Assembly (NCBI GenBank): GCA_965262315.1
Contig: CBDHFJ010000163.1
Span: forward strand, 84,663-148,662
DNA: 64,000 nt
Source: JBCCFK01 sp965262315
Lineage (GTDB): Bacteria > Actinomycetota > Acidimicrobiia > Acidimicrobiales > UBA8592
Direction: 5' to 3'
Shown here: positions 1-9,457 of the stretch, piece after piece
How the letters are laid out: every line of letters begins with the position of its first letter
How positions within the stretch are numbered: the first letter of the stretch is position 1
Position numbers and translations under genes: made by a program
The notes under the pieces: generated by a model
What the model was told of the DNA's origin: nothing
The model's database searches: none
What the model saw: only the letters and a program-made list of their open reading frames with translations

Positions 1-351
1 GGCGATGATCTCGGCGGCTTCGGCGTGAGCCCGGCCGATGATCTCGTTCTTCTCCTTCTCGGCCTCGCGGCGAGCGTTCTCGACGGCCTTCTCCGCCTCT
101 TCCTCCATCGCCTTGACGCGGTCGAGGGTGGAGTCGGCGGCGACGCGAGCGTCTTCGAGCATCATCAGCGCGGCTTCGCTGCCGCCGGATTCCATCGCAT
201 GCTCGAGGCGCTGGACCTCCTTGCTGAGCTTGTCGATGCGGTCGGCGCCGCGCCGGATCCAGTTGCGCAGCGTCTCCTTGTCGGGTCGCCGCTGATCCAG
301 GCAGGACTCGGCCCTGTCCCGGAGCTGCTTGCCAGTGAGAATTTCCGTCAT
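1..351 (-). CDS. Coiled-coil protein, C-terminus cut by window edge
   Basis: The 117 visible residues begin MTEILTGKQLRDRAE. After a short N-terminal segment, almost everything is charged helix rich in E, K, R and A with heptad-like spacing (about residues 35-117), as in DivIVA-like or other scaffold coiled coils. The reading frame is open to the window edge, so the length and C-terminal domain are unknown. No catalytic motif is visible and I do not assign a function. The start is the first ATG in frame; no strong Shine-Dalgarno precedes it. Confidence 0.6.
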   Translation of the reverse strand, partial: MTEILTGKQLRDRAESCLDQRRPDKETLRNWIRRGADRIDKLSKEVQRLEHAMESGGSEAALMMLEDARVAADSTLDRVKAMEEEAEKAVENARREAEKEKNEIIGRAHAEAAEIIA

Positions 352-623
352 GACCGCCCTTTCCATGCGCCCGACTTCACGTGCCGATCTCGACAATACA
401 AACGGCCACGGAGCGCGAACAGAGGTGCACCATCGGCGGTGGGTCCGGCGGGGGTGTCATGTTCACGCTGCGTGGGTGGGCCTCACCCGAGGTGGGTGAA
501 CGGGTGAATCTCCCTGGTGGGCCGCACGCCGGGTGATGCCCGTTGCGGGCCGACGCGGCGACGTGGTGACGTGTGCCAGGCTGACGCGAGCGCCCGATCG
601 TGGGCGGGCACGGGAGGGAATGC

Positions 624-1463
624 ATGAGTGGACGCATGGACGGCCGGGTCGCCGTCATCACGGGTGGCGGCAACGGCATCGGTCGGGCCTGCGCGCTGCG
701 CCTGGCCGAGGAGGGCGCCGCCATCGTCGTGGCCGACCTGCAGGAGGCTCCCGCCGCCGAGACCGCCGACCAGATCACCGCCGCGGGCGGCCGGGCCGCG
801 TCCGTCGCGGTCGACGTGACCTCCGGTGCAGACAACGACGCCATGGCGGACCTCGCCGTGAGCACCTTTGGGCGGCTGGACGCCGTGGTCACCGCGGCCG
901 GCATCACCCACGCGGGGTACGTCTCGGGCGACATGGAGGCCGAGGTCAAGCGCATGACCCGCCAGCTCGACTACGTGGAGCGGCCCGGTTGGGACTTCGT
1001 CGAACAGGATCCCGACGAGTGGGACACCGTGATGGCGGTCAACCTCAAGGGCACGCTGCTGAGCATGCAGGCGTGTGTGGCCCGGATGCTCGACGCCGGC
1101 CACGGCGGCACGATCGTGACCATCGCCAGCATCGCCGCCAAACATCCCGATGCGGGGCCGTTGGCGTACACGACCTCGAAGGCCGGAGTCTGGATGCTGA
1201 CCAAGAAGGCGGCGCGCATGCTCGGTCCCCTGGGGATCCGGGTCAACGCCATCGGCCCGGGCTTCATCGACACCCACATGACGAAGGTGATCGATCTGAT
1301 TCCCGACGAGCAGCGGCGCGTGGACTTCTACGCCCAGATCCCGCTCGGCCGCAAGGGTGTCCCGATGGAGATCGCCAACACCGCCCTGTTCCTGAGCAAC
1401 GACGAGTCGTCGTACTTCAGCGGCGAGTGTCTCCACCCCGACGGCGGCTTCTTCACCGAGTAG
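624..1463 (+). CDS. Short-chain dehydrogenase/reductase (SDR)
   Basis: A 279-residue classical SDR that should oxidise or reduce an alcohol or ketone with NAD(P). The cofactor motif TGGGNGIG lies near residue 14, and the catalytic YTTSK motif follows the serine in TIASIAA. Near residue 100 there is an insertion of about 25 residues (from SGDMEAEV to VEQDPDEW) between the usual NNAG-equivalent strand (TAAGIT) and the NLKG helix. The ATG at 624 is chosen because GGGAGGG lies 6 nt before it; an upstream GTG at 600 lacks such a site. The substrate is unknown. Confidence 0.85.
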   Translation: MSGRMDGRVAVITGGGNGIGRACALRLAEEGAAIVVADLQEAPAAETADQITAAGGRAASVAVDVTSGADNDAMADLAVSTFGRLDAVVTAAGITHAGYVSGDMEAEVKRMTRQLDYVERPGWDFVEQDPDEWDTVMAVNLKGTLLSMQACVARMLDAGHGGTIVTIASIAAKHPDAGPLAYTTSKAGVWMLTKKAARMLGPLGIRVNAIGPGFIDTHMTKVIDLIPDEQRRVDFYAQIPLGRKGVPMEIANTALFLSNDESSYFSGECLHPDGGFFTE

Positions 1464-1479
1464 GCGCGGCCCGACACGG

Positions 1480-2811
1480 TCAGGCGCTCGACCGATCGAG
1501 CTTGCCGGGGTTCAACAGCGCCGATGGGTCGCCGTGGAGCGCGGCCGCGACCATCGCGTCGGTTGCGCCGTGTCCGTCGAGGGACCAGGTGTGCGGGTCG
1601 ATGACGAAGACGTCGAGATCGCGCAGGGCCTCGATGCCCCGGCGCAGCGTGGCGGCGTCGACGAAGGTGGAGAGCAGGAGTCCCCCGAACCCCGCCACGC
1701 CACCGGGAGCGTGGGCGTCGAGGTGGAGGCGGCCACCGGGCAACACCGCAGCGACCGCATCGGGATCGGTGAGCAGCGCCGCGCCCCCGACCTGGAGATG
1801 GCAGATGGTCGGGTCGAGGCGCTTGGCCCGGAGGGTCACGTGGTTGTAGCTCGATGACACGCAGGCACCGATCCCGCCCGGGCCCGACGCGGTCACGTCG
1901 CCGCCCCCGGCGATGATGGTCCGCTCGACGCGGCCGACCACCTCCTGGGCGACGATCGCGCGCAGGCTGGCGCGTCCCGGGATCATGGCCTCGTGGCGGG
2001 GCATCGACTCGACCGTGGCCGGGTCGTCGACCGACAGCGACCGGGGCCGGGGGTCGTGGTCGAGCACGGACCACGCTGCGTCGATCGCCGCGCCGAAGGT
2101 GGGGAAGGATGCGAACACCGCAGTCCAGGAGCGGGCCGGGACGAGCCGGATCGTCGCTTCGGTGATCACCCCCGTGGTCCCGTAGGCGTGCAGGTGGGCG
2201 TCGACCTCGGTGGCGTCGACCGTCTGGATCTCCGGCACGTCCCAGCACGGCGACACGGCCAGACCGTCGACGAAGCCGTCCCAGATGAATCCGTGTTCGA
2301 TCGAGCCCGTGCCGCCCGCTCCGCCGCTCAGGAAGCCGCCGAGCGTGCTGTTCGTGGTGGATGGGAACATCGCGAGCTCCTGGCCCGTGGCGGCTGCTGC
2401 CGCTTCCATTCGGGTGAAGGTGGCCCCGGCACCGGCCGTCATCCAGCCGGACTCGACGGTCACCGCCGAGTCGAAACGGGCGGCGAGATCGACGACGATG
2501 CCCTGTGCCAGGGGGATCGCTTGGCCGTAGTTCCCGGTACCGCGGCCGCGTGGGGTGACGGCCACCTGGTGCCGGTGGGCGATCGCGAGCACCGTGTGGA
2601 GCTCCTCCACGTCGGCGGGTGCGACCACCACGTCGGCCAGGGCATCGCCCGGGGTCACGTCCTGCAGGATCGGGGAGAGCCATGCGTGGTCGCGCGAAGC
2701 TCGCTCCCGAGCAGCGCGTCGCACGTCGACCCCGCTGCCGAGTGCGGCCGCGAGCTCGTCGACACAGCGCGGGCTCGCCGGGCGATGTTCGGGCAGGTCG
2801 ACGGCGGTCAT
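1480..2811 (-). CDS. FAD-linked oxidase (FAD_binding_4 / GlcD-like)
   Basis: A 443-residue flavoprotein of the PCMH/VAO fold. The N-terminal half carries the FAD-binding core: APADVEELHTVL helix, then PRGRGTGNYGQ for the pyrophosphate, then AGAGATFTRME and STLGGFLSGGAGG. The C-terminal half ends NPGKLDRSS, as in glycolate or D-lactate oxidase-type and alkyl-DHAP-synthase-like proteins. It probably oxidises a hydroxy acid or similar alcohol, but the substrate cannot be read from sequence. It converges with the SDR at 624, with 16 nt between the stops. A TAGACC box lies 7 nt before the ATG. Confidence 0.8.
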   Translation of the reverse strand: MTAVDLPEHRPASPRCVDELAAALGSGVDVRRAARERASRDHAWLSPILQDVTPGDALADVVVAPADVEELHTVLAIAHRHQVAVTPRGRGTGNYGQAIPLAQGIVVDLAARFDSAVTVESGWMTAGAGATFTRMEAAAAATGQELAMFPSTTNSTLGGFLSGGAGGTGSIEHGFIWDGFVDGLAVSPCWDVPEIQTVDATEVDAHLHAYGTTGVITEATIRLVPARSWTAVFASFPTFGAAIDAAWSVLDHDPRPRSLSVDDPATVESMPRHEAMIPGRASLRAIVAQEVVGRVERTIIAGGGDVTASGPGGIGACVSSSYNHVTLRAKRLDPTICHLQVGGAALLTDPDAVAAVLPGGRLHLDAHAPGGVAGFGGLLLSTFVDAATLRRGIEALRDLDVFVIDPHTWSLDGHGATDAMVAAALHGDPSALLNPGKLDRSSA

Positions 2812-2818
2812 CGACCCG

Positions 2819-2824
2819 GGTCTA
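2819..2824 (-). promoter_or_regulatory. Candidate -10 box, leaderless start
   Basis: TAGACC lies 7 nt upstream of the ATG at 2811, the same position as the TAnnnT boxes at many other genes here. The last base departs from TAnnnT, so this one is weaker. Confidence 0.35.
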
Positions 2825-2860
2825 CCGCATCTCTGTTGCCACGATGTTTCGTCGGGAGCG

Positions 2861-4009
2861 CTACAGGCCCAGCGAGCGGCCCACGATCTCCTTCATGATC
2901 TCGGTGGTGCCGCCATAGATCGACTGCACCCGACCGTCGCGCCACAGGCGAGAGATGGGGTATTCGTCCATGTAGCCGTAGCCACCGTGGAGCTGGAGGC
3001 AGGTGTCGGTGACCCGCTTCTGGAGTTCGGTGGTCCACCACTTGGCCATGGCGGCCTCGTCCGCGGTGAAGGCCTTGTCGTTGTGCGCGGTGACGCAGCG
3101 GTCGAGGAAGGCCCAGGCGATCTCGAGCTCGGTGGCCATCTCGGCCATCTTGAACTTGGAGTTCTGGAAGCTGCCGATCGGCTGACCGAACGCCTTGCGC
3201 TCCTTCACGTAGTCCAGGGTGACGTCGAAGGCGTACTGGCTGCCCGCCACGGCCGACACCGCGATCTGGAGTCGCTCCTGGGGCAGGTTGAACATCATCG
3301 AGTAGAAGCCCTTGCCCTCCTCGCCGAGGAGGTTGGCCACCGGGACCCGGACGTCGGAGAAGAACAGCTCGGCGGTGTCCTGGCTGTGCCGGCCGATCTT
3401 GTCGAGGTTGCGACCTCGTTCGAACCCCTCCATCCCCCGTTCGATCACCAGCAGGCTGATGCCGCGGTGGCTGGCATCCGGGTCGGTCTTGACCGCGGTG
3501 ATCACCAGATCGGAGTTGATGCCGTTGGAGATGAAGGTCTTGGATCCGTTCACGATGTAGACGTCGCCGTCGCGCTCGGCGGTGGTGGCGATGTTGGCGA
3601 GATCCGAGCCCGTTCCCGGCTCGGACATCGCGATGGCGGCGATCAGTTCGCCGCTGCACAGGCCCGGCAGCCACCGTTGCCGCTGTTCCTCGTTGCAGTA
3701 CTCGAGGAAGTACGGCAGGCAGATGTCGTTGTGGAGGCCGATGCCGGAGCCCGCGGCAGCCACTCCGGCCATGTCCATCTCCTCGGTGATGATCTGGTTG
3801 AAGCGGTAGTCGTCGGTCCCGCCGCCGCCGTGGGTCTCGTCGACGGCCATGCCCAGGAATCCGGCGGCGCCGGCGGCGGCGAACAGTTCTCGGTCGACGA
3901 TGCCGGCGGCCTCCCACTTCTCGTTGTGGGGGACGATCTCGCGTTCGACGAACTGGCGGAAGCCGTCGCGGAAGAGGTCGTGCTCGTCGGTGAAGATGGT
4001 GCGCTCCAT
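2861..4009 (-). CDS. Acyl-CoA dehydrogenase
   Basis: A 382-residue protein of usual family length, catalysing alpha,beta-dehydrogenation of an acyl-CoA with FAD and passing electrons to ETF. Substrate and flavin loops are visible as AMSEPGTGSDL, GSKTFISNG and RKAFGQPIG. Near the C-terminus the motif is IYGGTTEIM, with Gly where MCAD-type enzymes have the catalytic Glu. Instead LPQERL near residue 245 carries the Glu expected in long-chain and isovaleryl-CoA dehydrogenases. The start MERTIFTDEHD is chosen because the family begins here; sequence upstream in frame is low quality. A TACAGT box lies 4 nt before the ATG. Confidence 0.9.
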   Translation of the reverse strand: MERTIFTDEHDLFRDGFRQFVEREIVPHNEKWEAAGIVDRELFAAAGAAGFLGMAVDETHGGGGTDDYRFNQIITEEMDMAGVAAAGSGIGLHNDICLPYFLEYCNEEQRQRWLPGLCSGELIAAIAMSEPGTGSDLANIATTAERDGDVYIVNGSKTFISNGINSDLVITAVKTDPDASHRGISLLVIERGMEGFERGRNLDKIGRHSQDTAELFFSDVRVPVANLLGEEGKGFYSMMFNLPQERLQIAVSAVAGSQYAFDVTLDYVKERKAFGQPIGSFQNSKFKMAEMATELEIAWAFLDRCVTAHNDKAFTADEAAMAKWWTTELQKRVTDTCLQLHGGYGYMDEYPISRLWRDGRVQSIYGGTTEIMKEIVGRSLGL

Positions 4010-4197
4010 GCGCGCACTGTAGTGGTGGTGGCAGAACTGCTCCTCGGCCGGATCGACCGGGCCGCCGAAGCCCGACGCATCGAGTTGCCCATCGAGCTCG
4101 TCGTCCGGACCACCGCGCATCCCGTGACCGGGGAGACTGTGCACGTTCCGTCGTTCCCCGCAAGGATGGCGGGGCGATCCACAGCAGGAGGCAGGCG

Positions 4198-5220
4198 ATG
4201 AAGCTCGGATACTCGACCGGATACTGGAGCGCGGGCCCGCCCGAAGGGGCCGTCGAAGCGATCGCCGAGTGCGATCGGCTGGGCTACGAACACATCTGGA
4301 CCGCCGAGGCGTACGGCTCGGATGCGTTGACACCCTTGGCCTGGTGGGGCGCGGCCACCGAGCACGTGAAGCTCGGCACCGCGATCATCCAGATGTCGGC
4401 CCGGACGCCATCGGCCACCGCCATGGCGGCCATCACGATGGACCACCTCAGCAACGGCCGGTTCATCCTGGGCCTCGGCGTCTCCGGTCCCCAGGTCGTC
4501 GAGGGCTGGTACGGCCAGCCGTACCCCAAGCCGCTGGCCCGCACCCGCGAGTACGTCGAGATCGTGCGTTCGATCGTGGCCCGCAAGGAGCCCGTCGAGT
4601 TCTCCGGCGATCACTACACGCTGCCGTTCCCAGAGGGCACCGGCCTCGGCAAGCCGCTCAAGTCCACCGTGCACCCGCTGCGCAACGAGATCCCGATCTA
4701 TCTGGGCGCCGAGGGCCCGAAGAACGTCGCGCTCGCCGCCGAGATCTGCGACGGCTGGCTGCCGCTGTTCTTCGCGCCGAAGGACAACCAGTTCTACAAG
4801 GACGCACTCCAGGCCGGGTTCGACGCGGCCGGGCGCCACGGCTGGGGCGACTTCGAGGTCGCCTGCCCGGTGTCGATCATTCCCGGCGACGACATCGAGA
4901 AGTGCGCCGACCGCATGCGTCCCATGATCGCCCTGTACGCCGGAGGCATGGGCGCGAAGGGGCAGAACTTCCACTACGACGTCTTCTGCCGAATGGGCTT
5001 CGAGCAGGAGTGCGACACCATCCAGGAGCACTACCTCGCCGGCAACAAGAACGACGCCATCGCCGCGGTGTCCACCGAGATGGTCGAGGCGATCTCGTTG
5101 ATCGGGCCGCCCGACAAGATCAAGGACGACCTCGCCGCGTGGGAGGAGAGTGTCGTGGACACGCTGGTGATCTCCGGTCCGGTCGAGCTCGTGCAGTTCG
5201 CCGCCGACCTGGTGAGCTGA
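4198..5220 (+). CDS. LLM-class F420-dependent oxidoreductase
   Basis: A 340-residue luciferase-like TIM barrel. It begins MKLGYSTGYWS, has the AEAYGSDAL strand early, GLGVSGPQVVEGWYG mid-protein and PIYLGAEGPKN later, as in the actinobacterial MSMEG-type F420 oxidoreductases. The hydride-transfer role with F420 is inferred from the subfamily. AGGAGG lies 6-11 nt before the ATG. It is 2 nt upstream of the thiolase-like gene, so the two are co-transcribed. A second copy of the family is at 11721-12767. Confidence 0.88.
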   Translation: MKLGYSTGYWSAGPPEGAVEAIAECDRLGYEHIWTAEAYGSDALTPLAWWGAATEHVKLGTAIIQMSARTPSATAMAAITMDHLSNGRFILGLGVSGPQVVEGWYGQPYPKPLARTREYVEIVRSIVARKEPVEFSGDHYTLPFPEGTGLGKPLKSTVHPLRNEIPIYLGAEGPKNVALAAEICDGWLPLFFAPKDNQFYKDALQAGFDAAGRHGWGDFEVACPVSIIPGDDIEKCADRMRPMIALYAGGMGAKGQNFHYDVFCRMGFEQECDTIQEHYLAGNKNDAIAAVSTEMVEAISLIGPPDKIKDDLAAWEESVVDTLVISGPVELVQFAADLVS

Positions 5221-5222
5221 CG

Positions 5223-6692
5223 ATGACACCGGATCCGCGTACCCCGGTGATCGTCGGGGTCGGCCAGGTCAAACAACAGCTCGACGACGTCACCGAGGCC
5301 GTCGAGCAGTACGAGCTGATGGTCGAGGCGGTCCGAGCTGCGGCTGCCGACGCCGGCGCGCCGTCGCTGCTCGGCGCCATCGACCGCCTGCTCGTGATCG
5401 GTGGGATGTGGCGCTACCCCGACCCGGGGCGCTTGATCGCCGACGCGGTGGGGGCCGCGGATGCGCGGACCTACCTGACCGCCATGGGCGGGAACATGCC
5501 CCAGACCTGTGTGAGTGACGCCTGCGAGCGTGTCCTGGCCGGGACCAGCGACGTCGTGGTGATCACCGGCGGGGAGGCGGTCTACAGCAAGAACAAGCTG
5601 CGCAAGCTCGGTCAGGACCTCGGCCGCACGGGCTACGACCTCCCGCCGGCCGAGCCGTTCGGCGCCGACGTGACGATGTCGTCCGAGCACGAGCAGGCCC
5701 ACGGGTTCGTGATGCCCACGGTCGTCTACCCGCTGTTCGAGTCGGCCGTCCGGGCCGCGGCCGGACGGGACCTCGACGAGCACCGGGCCTTCATCGGGGC
5801 GCTGTGGGCCGACTTCAACGCGGTCGCGGTGGCCAACCCCCATGCCTGGGTGCGGACGCCGATGACCGCCGAGGAGATCGTCACTCCCACGGCCGACAAC
5901 CGGATGGTGGGACTTCCGTACACCAAGTCGATGAACGCCAACTCCTTCGTCGACTTCGGCGGCGCCATCATCGTGACCTCGGTCGAACGGGCCGAGGCTG
6001 CCGGGGTTCCCCGTGATCGCTGGGTCTTCCCGCACGCGGCCACCGATGGTCACGCCACGCTGCTGTTCAGCGAGCGCGACTCGTTCCATCGCTCACCGGC
6101 CATCCGCATCGCGGGGAACACCGCCCTCGAGATGGCGGGTGTCGGCATGGACGACGTCGCCCACATGGATCTCTACAGCTGCTTCCCGTCCGTGGTCCAG
6201 ATCACGATGAACGAACTGGGCATCGAACCCGGTCGGCGGGTCACCACCACCGGCGGACTTCCGTTCTTCGGCGGCCCGATGAACAGCTACGTCGTCCACG
6301 CCATCGCCAGCACCGTCGACGCGGTCCGAGCCGACGCCGGGTCCCTCGGGTTCGTCCACGCCAACGGCGGCTACGCCACCAAGCACGCGTGCGCGGTCTA
6401 CAGCAGCGAGCCGCCGGCACAGCCGTTCCGTCGAGCCGACGTACAACCCGCCATCGACGCCCATCCCAGCCGCGACGTGGACGAGACCCCGTCGGGATCG
6501 GCGGTGACCGAGAGCTTCACGGTCACCCACGGCCGCGAGGGTCCCGAGCAGGCGCTCATCACCGCCTTGATGCCCGACGGTCGTCGTGCACTCGGCCACA
6601 GCACCGACGAACAGGTGATCGAGGCGATGCTCACCGAGGAGTTCGTGGGTCGCCCCGTCACCATGGCGCCCGACGGCACCGCCGCGTACTGA
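5223..6692 (+). CDS. Thiolase-like acetyl-CoA acetyltransferase family protein
   Basis: A 489-residue protein starting TPDPRTPVIVGVGQV, the usual first strand of the thiolase fold. Further landmarks are DVVVITGGEAVYS, HMDLYSCFPSVVQI, TTTGGLPFFGGPMNSY and NGGYATKHACAVY. The last 80 or so residues form the extra domain seen in type-1 thiolase-like proteins (TLP1) and explain its length beyond about 390 residues. It may act on an acyl-CoA thioester, but the canonical N-terminal nucleophile Cys context is not clear, so catalysis is uncertain. The start ATG is 2 nt after the LLM gene stop. Confidence 0.82.
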   Translation: MTPDPRTPVIVGVGQVKQQLDDVTEAVEQYELMVEAVRAAAADAGAPSLLGAIDRLLVIGGMWRYPDPGRLIADAVGAADARTYLTAMGGNMPQTCVSDACERVLAGTSDVVVITGGEAVYSKNKLRKLGQDLGRTGYDLPPAEPFGADVTMSSEHEQAHGFVMPTVVYPLFESAVRAAAGRDLDEHRAFIGALWADFNAVAVANPHAWVRTPMTAEEIVTPTADNRMVGLPYTKSMNANSFVDFGGAIIVTSVERAEAAGVPRDRWVFPHAATDGHATLLFSERDSFHRSPAIRIAGNTALEMAGVGMDDVAHMDLYSCFPSVVQITMNELGIEPGRRVTTTGGLPFFGGPMNSYVVHAIASTVDAVRADAGSLGFVHANGGYATKHACAVYSSEPPAQPFRRADVQPAIDAHPSRDVDETPSGSAVTESFTVTHGREGPEQALITALMPDGRRALGHSTDEQVIEAMLTEEFVGRPVTMAPDGTAAY

Positions 6693-6783
6693 GGCCGTGT
6701 CGGACACACACCAGTAGCCTCGAAAGCGGCGCCGACGCGGCGTCGCGCCCTCAATTCCGCCCCACAACGCTCGATGGTTCAAG

Positions 6784-8034
6784 GTGGCTGCTTCCAGACC
6801 AACGATCGGCTATGTGACCAGCCGCTACCCGCTGATCTCGCACACGTTCGTGCAACGCGAGGTGCTTGGTCTGCGAGCGGCCGGTTTCCCGATCGAGACG
6901 TTCTCGGTGGTTCGGACCGACGCGGAACAGATCCTGTCGCCGACCGATCAGGCCGAGTTCGACCGGACCGACGTCATTCGCCCCGCCGGCGCCGCGAAGT
7001 TGGCGCGTCATCTGCTGCGGCCGGTGCTGGCGAACGTCGGGCCCGCCTTCGCACTGCTGCGGTTGGCCGGGTCCGGCTGGTGGGGTGACCCGCGACAGCT
7101 CCTGTGGCGTGCCTTCTACGTCGCCGAGGCCATCGTGTTGTGGTCGCTGGCCGCTGCCAAGGGCGTCTCGCACCTGCACGCACAGCACGCCAATGTCGCG
7201 GCGAACGTCGCCTGGCTCGCGGCCGAATTCGGCAAGCGGGTGGGCGCGGGCCCGATGTCGTGGAGCTTCACGATGCACGGGTCCACCGAGTTCCTCGACG
7301 TCGAGCGCCACGACCTCGGGGCCAAGGCCACCGCGGCCTCGGGCGTCGCCTGCATCTCGGACTTCACCCGGTCGCAGCTGATGATGGTCACCGAGCCCGA
7401 GGCCTGGGGTCGGTTCGACGTCGTCCACTGCGGCGTGGACACCGAGGCGTTCGTCCCCGCCCGGCCCGACCGGACCCCTGACCACTTCACCGTCCTCTTC
7501 GTCGGCCGCCTCGGGTCCGAGAAGGGGCTGCCACTCGTCGTCGACGCACTCGGCATCCTCCAGGAGCGGGTGGCGCCGATGCGGGTCCGGTTCCTCGTCG
7601 TGGGTGACGGCCCGCTCCGCGACGAGGTCGCGCAGCGATGCGCCGCGCTCGGTGTCGAGGTCGAGTTCGCCGGGGCGATCGGCCAACACGAGATCGTCGA
7701 CTGGTACGACCGGGCCGACGCGTTCTGCATGGCGAGCTTCCGCGAGGGTATCCCCGTGGTGCTGATGGAGGCCATGGCGTGTGAGATCCCGTGCGTGGCT
7801 CCGCACATCACCGCGATCCCCGAGCTGATCGAGGAGGGCGTCACCGGCCTCACCGCCACCGCTGGTCGTGCGGATCTGATCGCCGCTCAGCTCGAGCGGT
7901 ATGCCACCGACCCGGACTTCGCCGTCGGCGTCGGCAAGGCAGCGCGCGAGAAGGTGTTGGCCGATTTCACCACCGACGGGACGGTCGAGGGCATGGTCGC
8001 GTTCTTCGACGGCGTGCTGGAGCACGTCCGGTGA
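6784..8034 (+). CDS. Glycosyltransferase family 4 (GT-B)
   Basis: A 416-residue GT-B enzyme. The N-terminal half has GYVTSRYPLISHTFVQREV, typical of capsule or exopolysaccharide GT4 enzymes. The C-terminal half has FVGRLGSEKGLPLVVDAL and the nucleotide-sugar site REGIPVVLMEAMACEIPCV followed by PELIEEGVTG. It transfers a sugar from an activated donor to a cell-surface glycan or lipid; donor and acceptor are unknown. The start is GTG. A TAGCCT box about 65 nt upstream may be its promoter. Its stop overlaps the start of the deacetylase, so the pair is translationally coupled. Confidence 0.88.
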   Translation: MAASRPTIGYVTSRYPLISHTFVQREVLGLRAAGFPIETFSVVRTDAEQILSPTDQAEFDRTDVIRPAGAAKLARHLLRPVLANVGPAFALLRLAGSGWWGDPRQLLWRAFYVAEAIVLWSLAAAKGVSHLHAQHANVAANVAWLAAEFGKRVGAGPMSWSFTMHGSTEFLDVERHDLGAKATAASGVACISDFTRSQLMMVTEPEAWGRFDVVHCGVDTEAFVPARPDRTPDHFTVLFVGRLGSEKGLPLVVDALGILQERVAPMRVRFLVVGDGPLRDEVAQRCAALGVEVEFAGAIGQHEIVDWYDRADAFCMASFREGIPVVLMEAMACEIPCVAPHITAIPELIEEGVTGLTATAGRADLIAAQLERYATDPDFAVGVGKAAREKVLADFTTDGTVEGMVAFFDGVLEHVR

Positions 8035-8951
8035 GTGCTCGCGGCCTCGCGATCTCGATGTTGCGCTCCGGCCCCGTCACCGCGCTCTCGCGCCTGGTGA
8101 CGCGTCGACGGCTCCGGATCCTCGCGTACCACGGCGTGCCCGATCCGGACCGCTTCGCCGCGCAGATGGAGTATCTCGTCAGCCGGTTCACCCCGGTGCA
8201 CGAGCAGGCGGTCGCCGACGCGATCCACGGTGGCGCCAAGCTCCCGTCCGGCGCCGCGTGGGTGACCTTCGACGACGGCGATCCGTCGGTCGTCCGCAAC
8301 GGCCTGCCCACGCTCGCGCGGCTGGGCATCCCGGCCACGATGTTCGTCTGCCCGGGCCTGATCGAGTCGGGCGACCCGTTCTGGTGGCGGGTGACCGAGT
8401 GGGCCTCCGAGCACGCGCCCGAGCGGGCGGCCGCCGTTGCGCCCACCGCCGACGAGCTCACCGAACACTGCAAGGTGTTGCCAGATGGACGCCGGCGGCT
8501 CATCGTCGACCAGCTGCTGGAGCACATGGGCAGCCCCCGACCGCACGACTGGCGACAACTCTCCGACGACGAGCTGGGCGCTTGGACCGGCGCCGGCATG
8601 GCGCTGGGCAACCACACCTGGGACCATCCGCTCCTGGACCAGACGACCGAGGACGCACAACGCGAACAGGTGCGGACTGCCCATGAGTGGCTGACCCGGC
8701 ACCTCGGGCGGCCTCCGGTGAGCTTCGCCTATCCCAACGGCAACTTCGCCGCGGCGGTGGACGACGAGATCGCCACGCTGGGCTACCAACTCGGCGTCCT
8801 CTACGACAACCGGCTGACGGCACTGGACGGTCCGCACCTGCAGCTCTCCCGGGTGATGCTCGAAGCCGATCAGCCGGCGGAACGGCTGATCGGGGTGCTC
8901 TCCGGCGCGCAGCCGGCCGCTCGGGCGATCCGCGAGCGGGTTCGGTCCTGA
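8031..8951 (+). CDS. Polysaccharide deacetylase (NodB/CE4 family)
   Basis: A 306-residue carbohydrate esterase 4 protein expected to remove N-acetyl groups from a surface polysaccharide in a metal-dependent way. The NodB landmarks are RILAYHGV, TFDDGDPS with the base Asp and metal Asp, the HTWDH metal motif (GNHTWDHPLL), and FAYPNG. The GTG at 8031 overlaps the glycosyltransferase stop in a GTGA junction, indicating coupling. There is no clear signal peptide, so it may act in the cytoplasm on a lipid-linked intermediate. Confidence 0.88.
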   Translation: MSARGLAISMLRSGPVTALSRLVTRRRLRILAYHGVPDPDRFAAQMEYLVSRFTPVHEQAVADAIHGGAKLPSGAAWVTFDDGDPSVVRNGLPTLARLGIPATMFVCPGLIESGDPFWWRVTEWASEHAPERAAAVAPTADELTEHCKVLPDGRRRLIVDQLLEHMGSPRPHDWRQLSDDELGAWTGAGMALGNHTWDHPLLDQTTEDAQREQVRTAHEWLTRHLGRPPVSFAYPNGNFAAAVDDEIATLGYQLGVLYDNRLTALDGPHLQLSRVMLEADQPAERLIGVLSGAQPAARAIRERVRS

Positions 8952-8986
8952 CGAGCCGAGGACACCTGCGTTCCCTGACACGGCAC

Positions 8987-8992
8987 TAGCGT
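8987..8992 (+). promoter_or_regulatory. Candidate -10 box for split-barrel/P450 operon
   Basis: TAGCGT lies 27 nt upstream of the ATG at 9020, leaving room for a short leader that contains AGGAGG. This contrasts with the leaderless layout at other genes. Confidence 0.4.
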
Positions 8993-9019
8993 CGTACCCA
9001 CGCCGACGAGGAGGCAGGC

Positions 9020-9457
9020 ATGGAGTTGAGCGACGTCATCGAGGAATCGCAGCGATTGGGGGTGTGGGCTCATCTGGCCACGGTGAGTCCGTCCGGGACG
9101 CCGTACCTGTCACCGGTCCATCCCTGCTGGGAGGGCGAAACGCTCTGGACCATGCTGGGCAAGGAGTCGGTGAAGGCCAAGAATCTGGCCGGCAACCCGA
9201 AGGCCAGTTACCACTGGCAGGTCGGTGAGGACACGGGCTTCGACTCGCTGATCCTGTGGGGGACCTGCGAGGTCTTCAGCGATGTGGAGACCAAGAAGCG
9301 ATTGTGGGAGGGCGTCTTCGACTACGACCTGGGCGCCTTCGCCCCGGGTGGCCCCGAGGACTCTCCCGACACCGCGTTCATGGCGTTCACACCGACCAAG
9401 GCCGTGGTACTCCGCCAGTTCGGGGCGGCCGGTCGAGACGAGTGGCGCTCGACATGA
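9020..9457 (+). CDS. Pyridoxamine-phosphate-oxidase-like flavin split-barrel protein
   Basis: A 145-residue split-barrel domain, from WAHLATVSPSGTPYLSPVHPCW through KAKNLAGNPKASYHWQ. This is the pattern of the F420- or FMN-binding PNPOx-like proteins abundant in actinobacteria. It probably binds a flavin or F420 and may reduce or bind a small substrate. AGGAGG precedes the ATG. Its stop overlaps the P450 start as ATGA, suggesting it works with the P450, though no partner role is established. Confidence 0.78.
   Translation: MELSDVIEESQRLGVWAHLATVSPSGTPYLSPVHPCWEGETLWTMLGKESVKAKNLAGNPKASYHWQVGEDTGFDSLILWGTCEVFSDVETKKRLWEGVFDYDLGAFAPGGPEDSPDTAFMAFTPTKAVVLRQFGAAGRDEWRST

Noticed and set aside
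377..1436. Long open frames antisense to the SDR gene
   Set aside because: They are Arg/His/Gly/Pro-rich shadows of a gene with clear family motifs; open antisense frames are expected at 70% GC.
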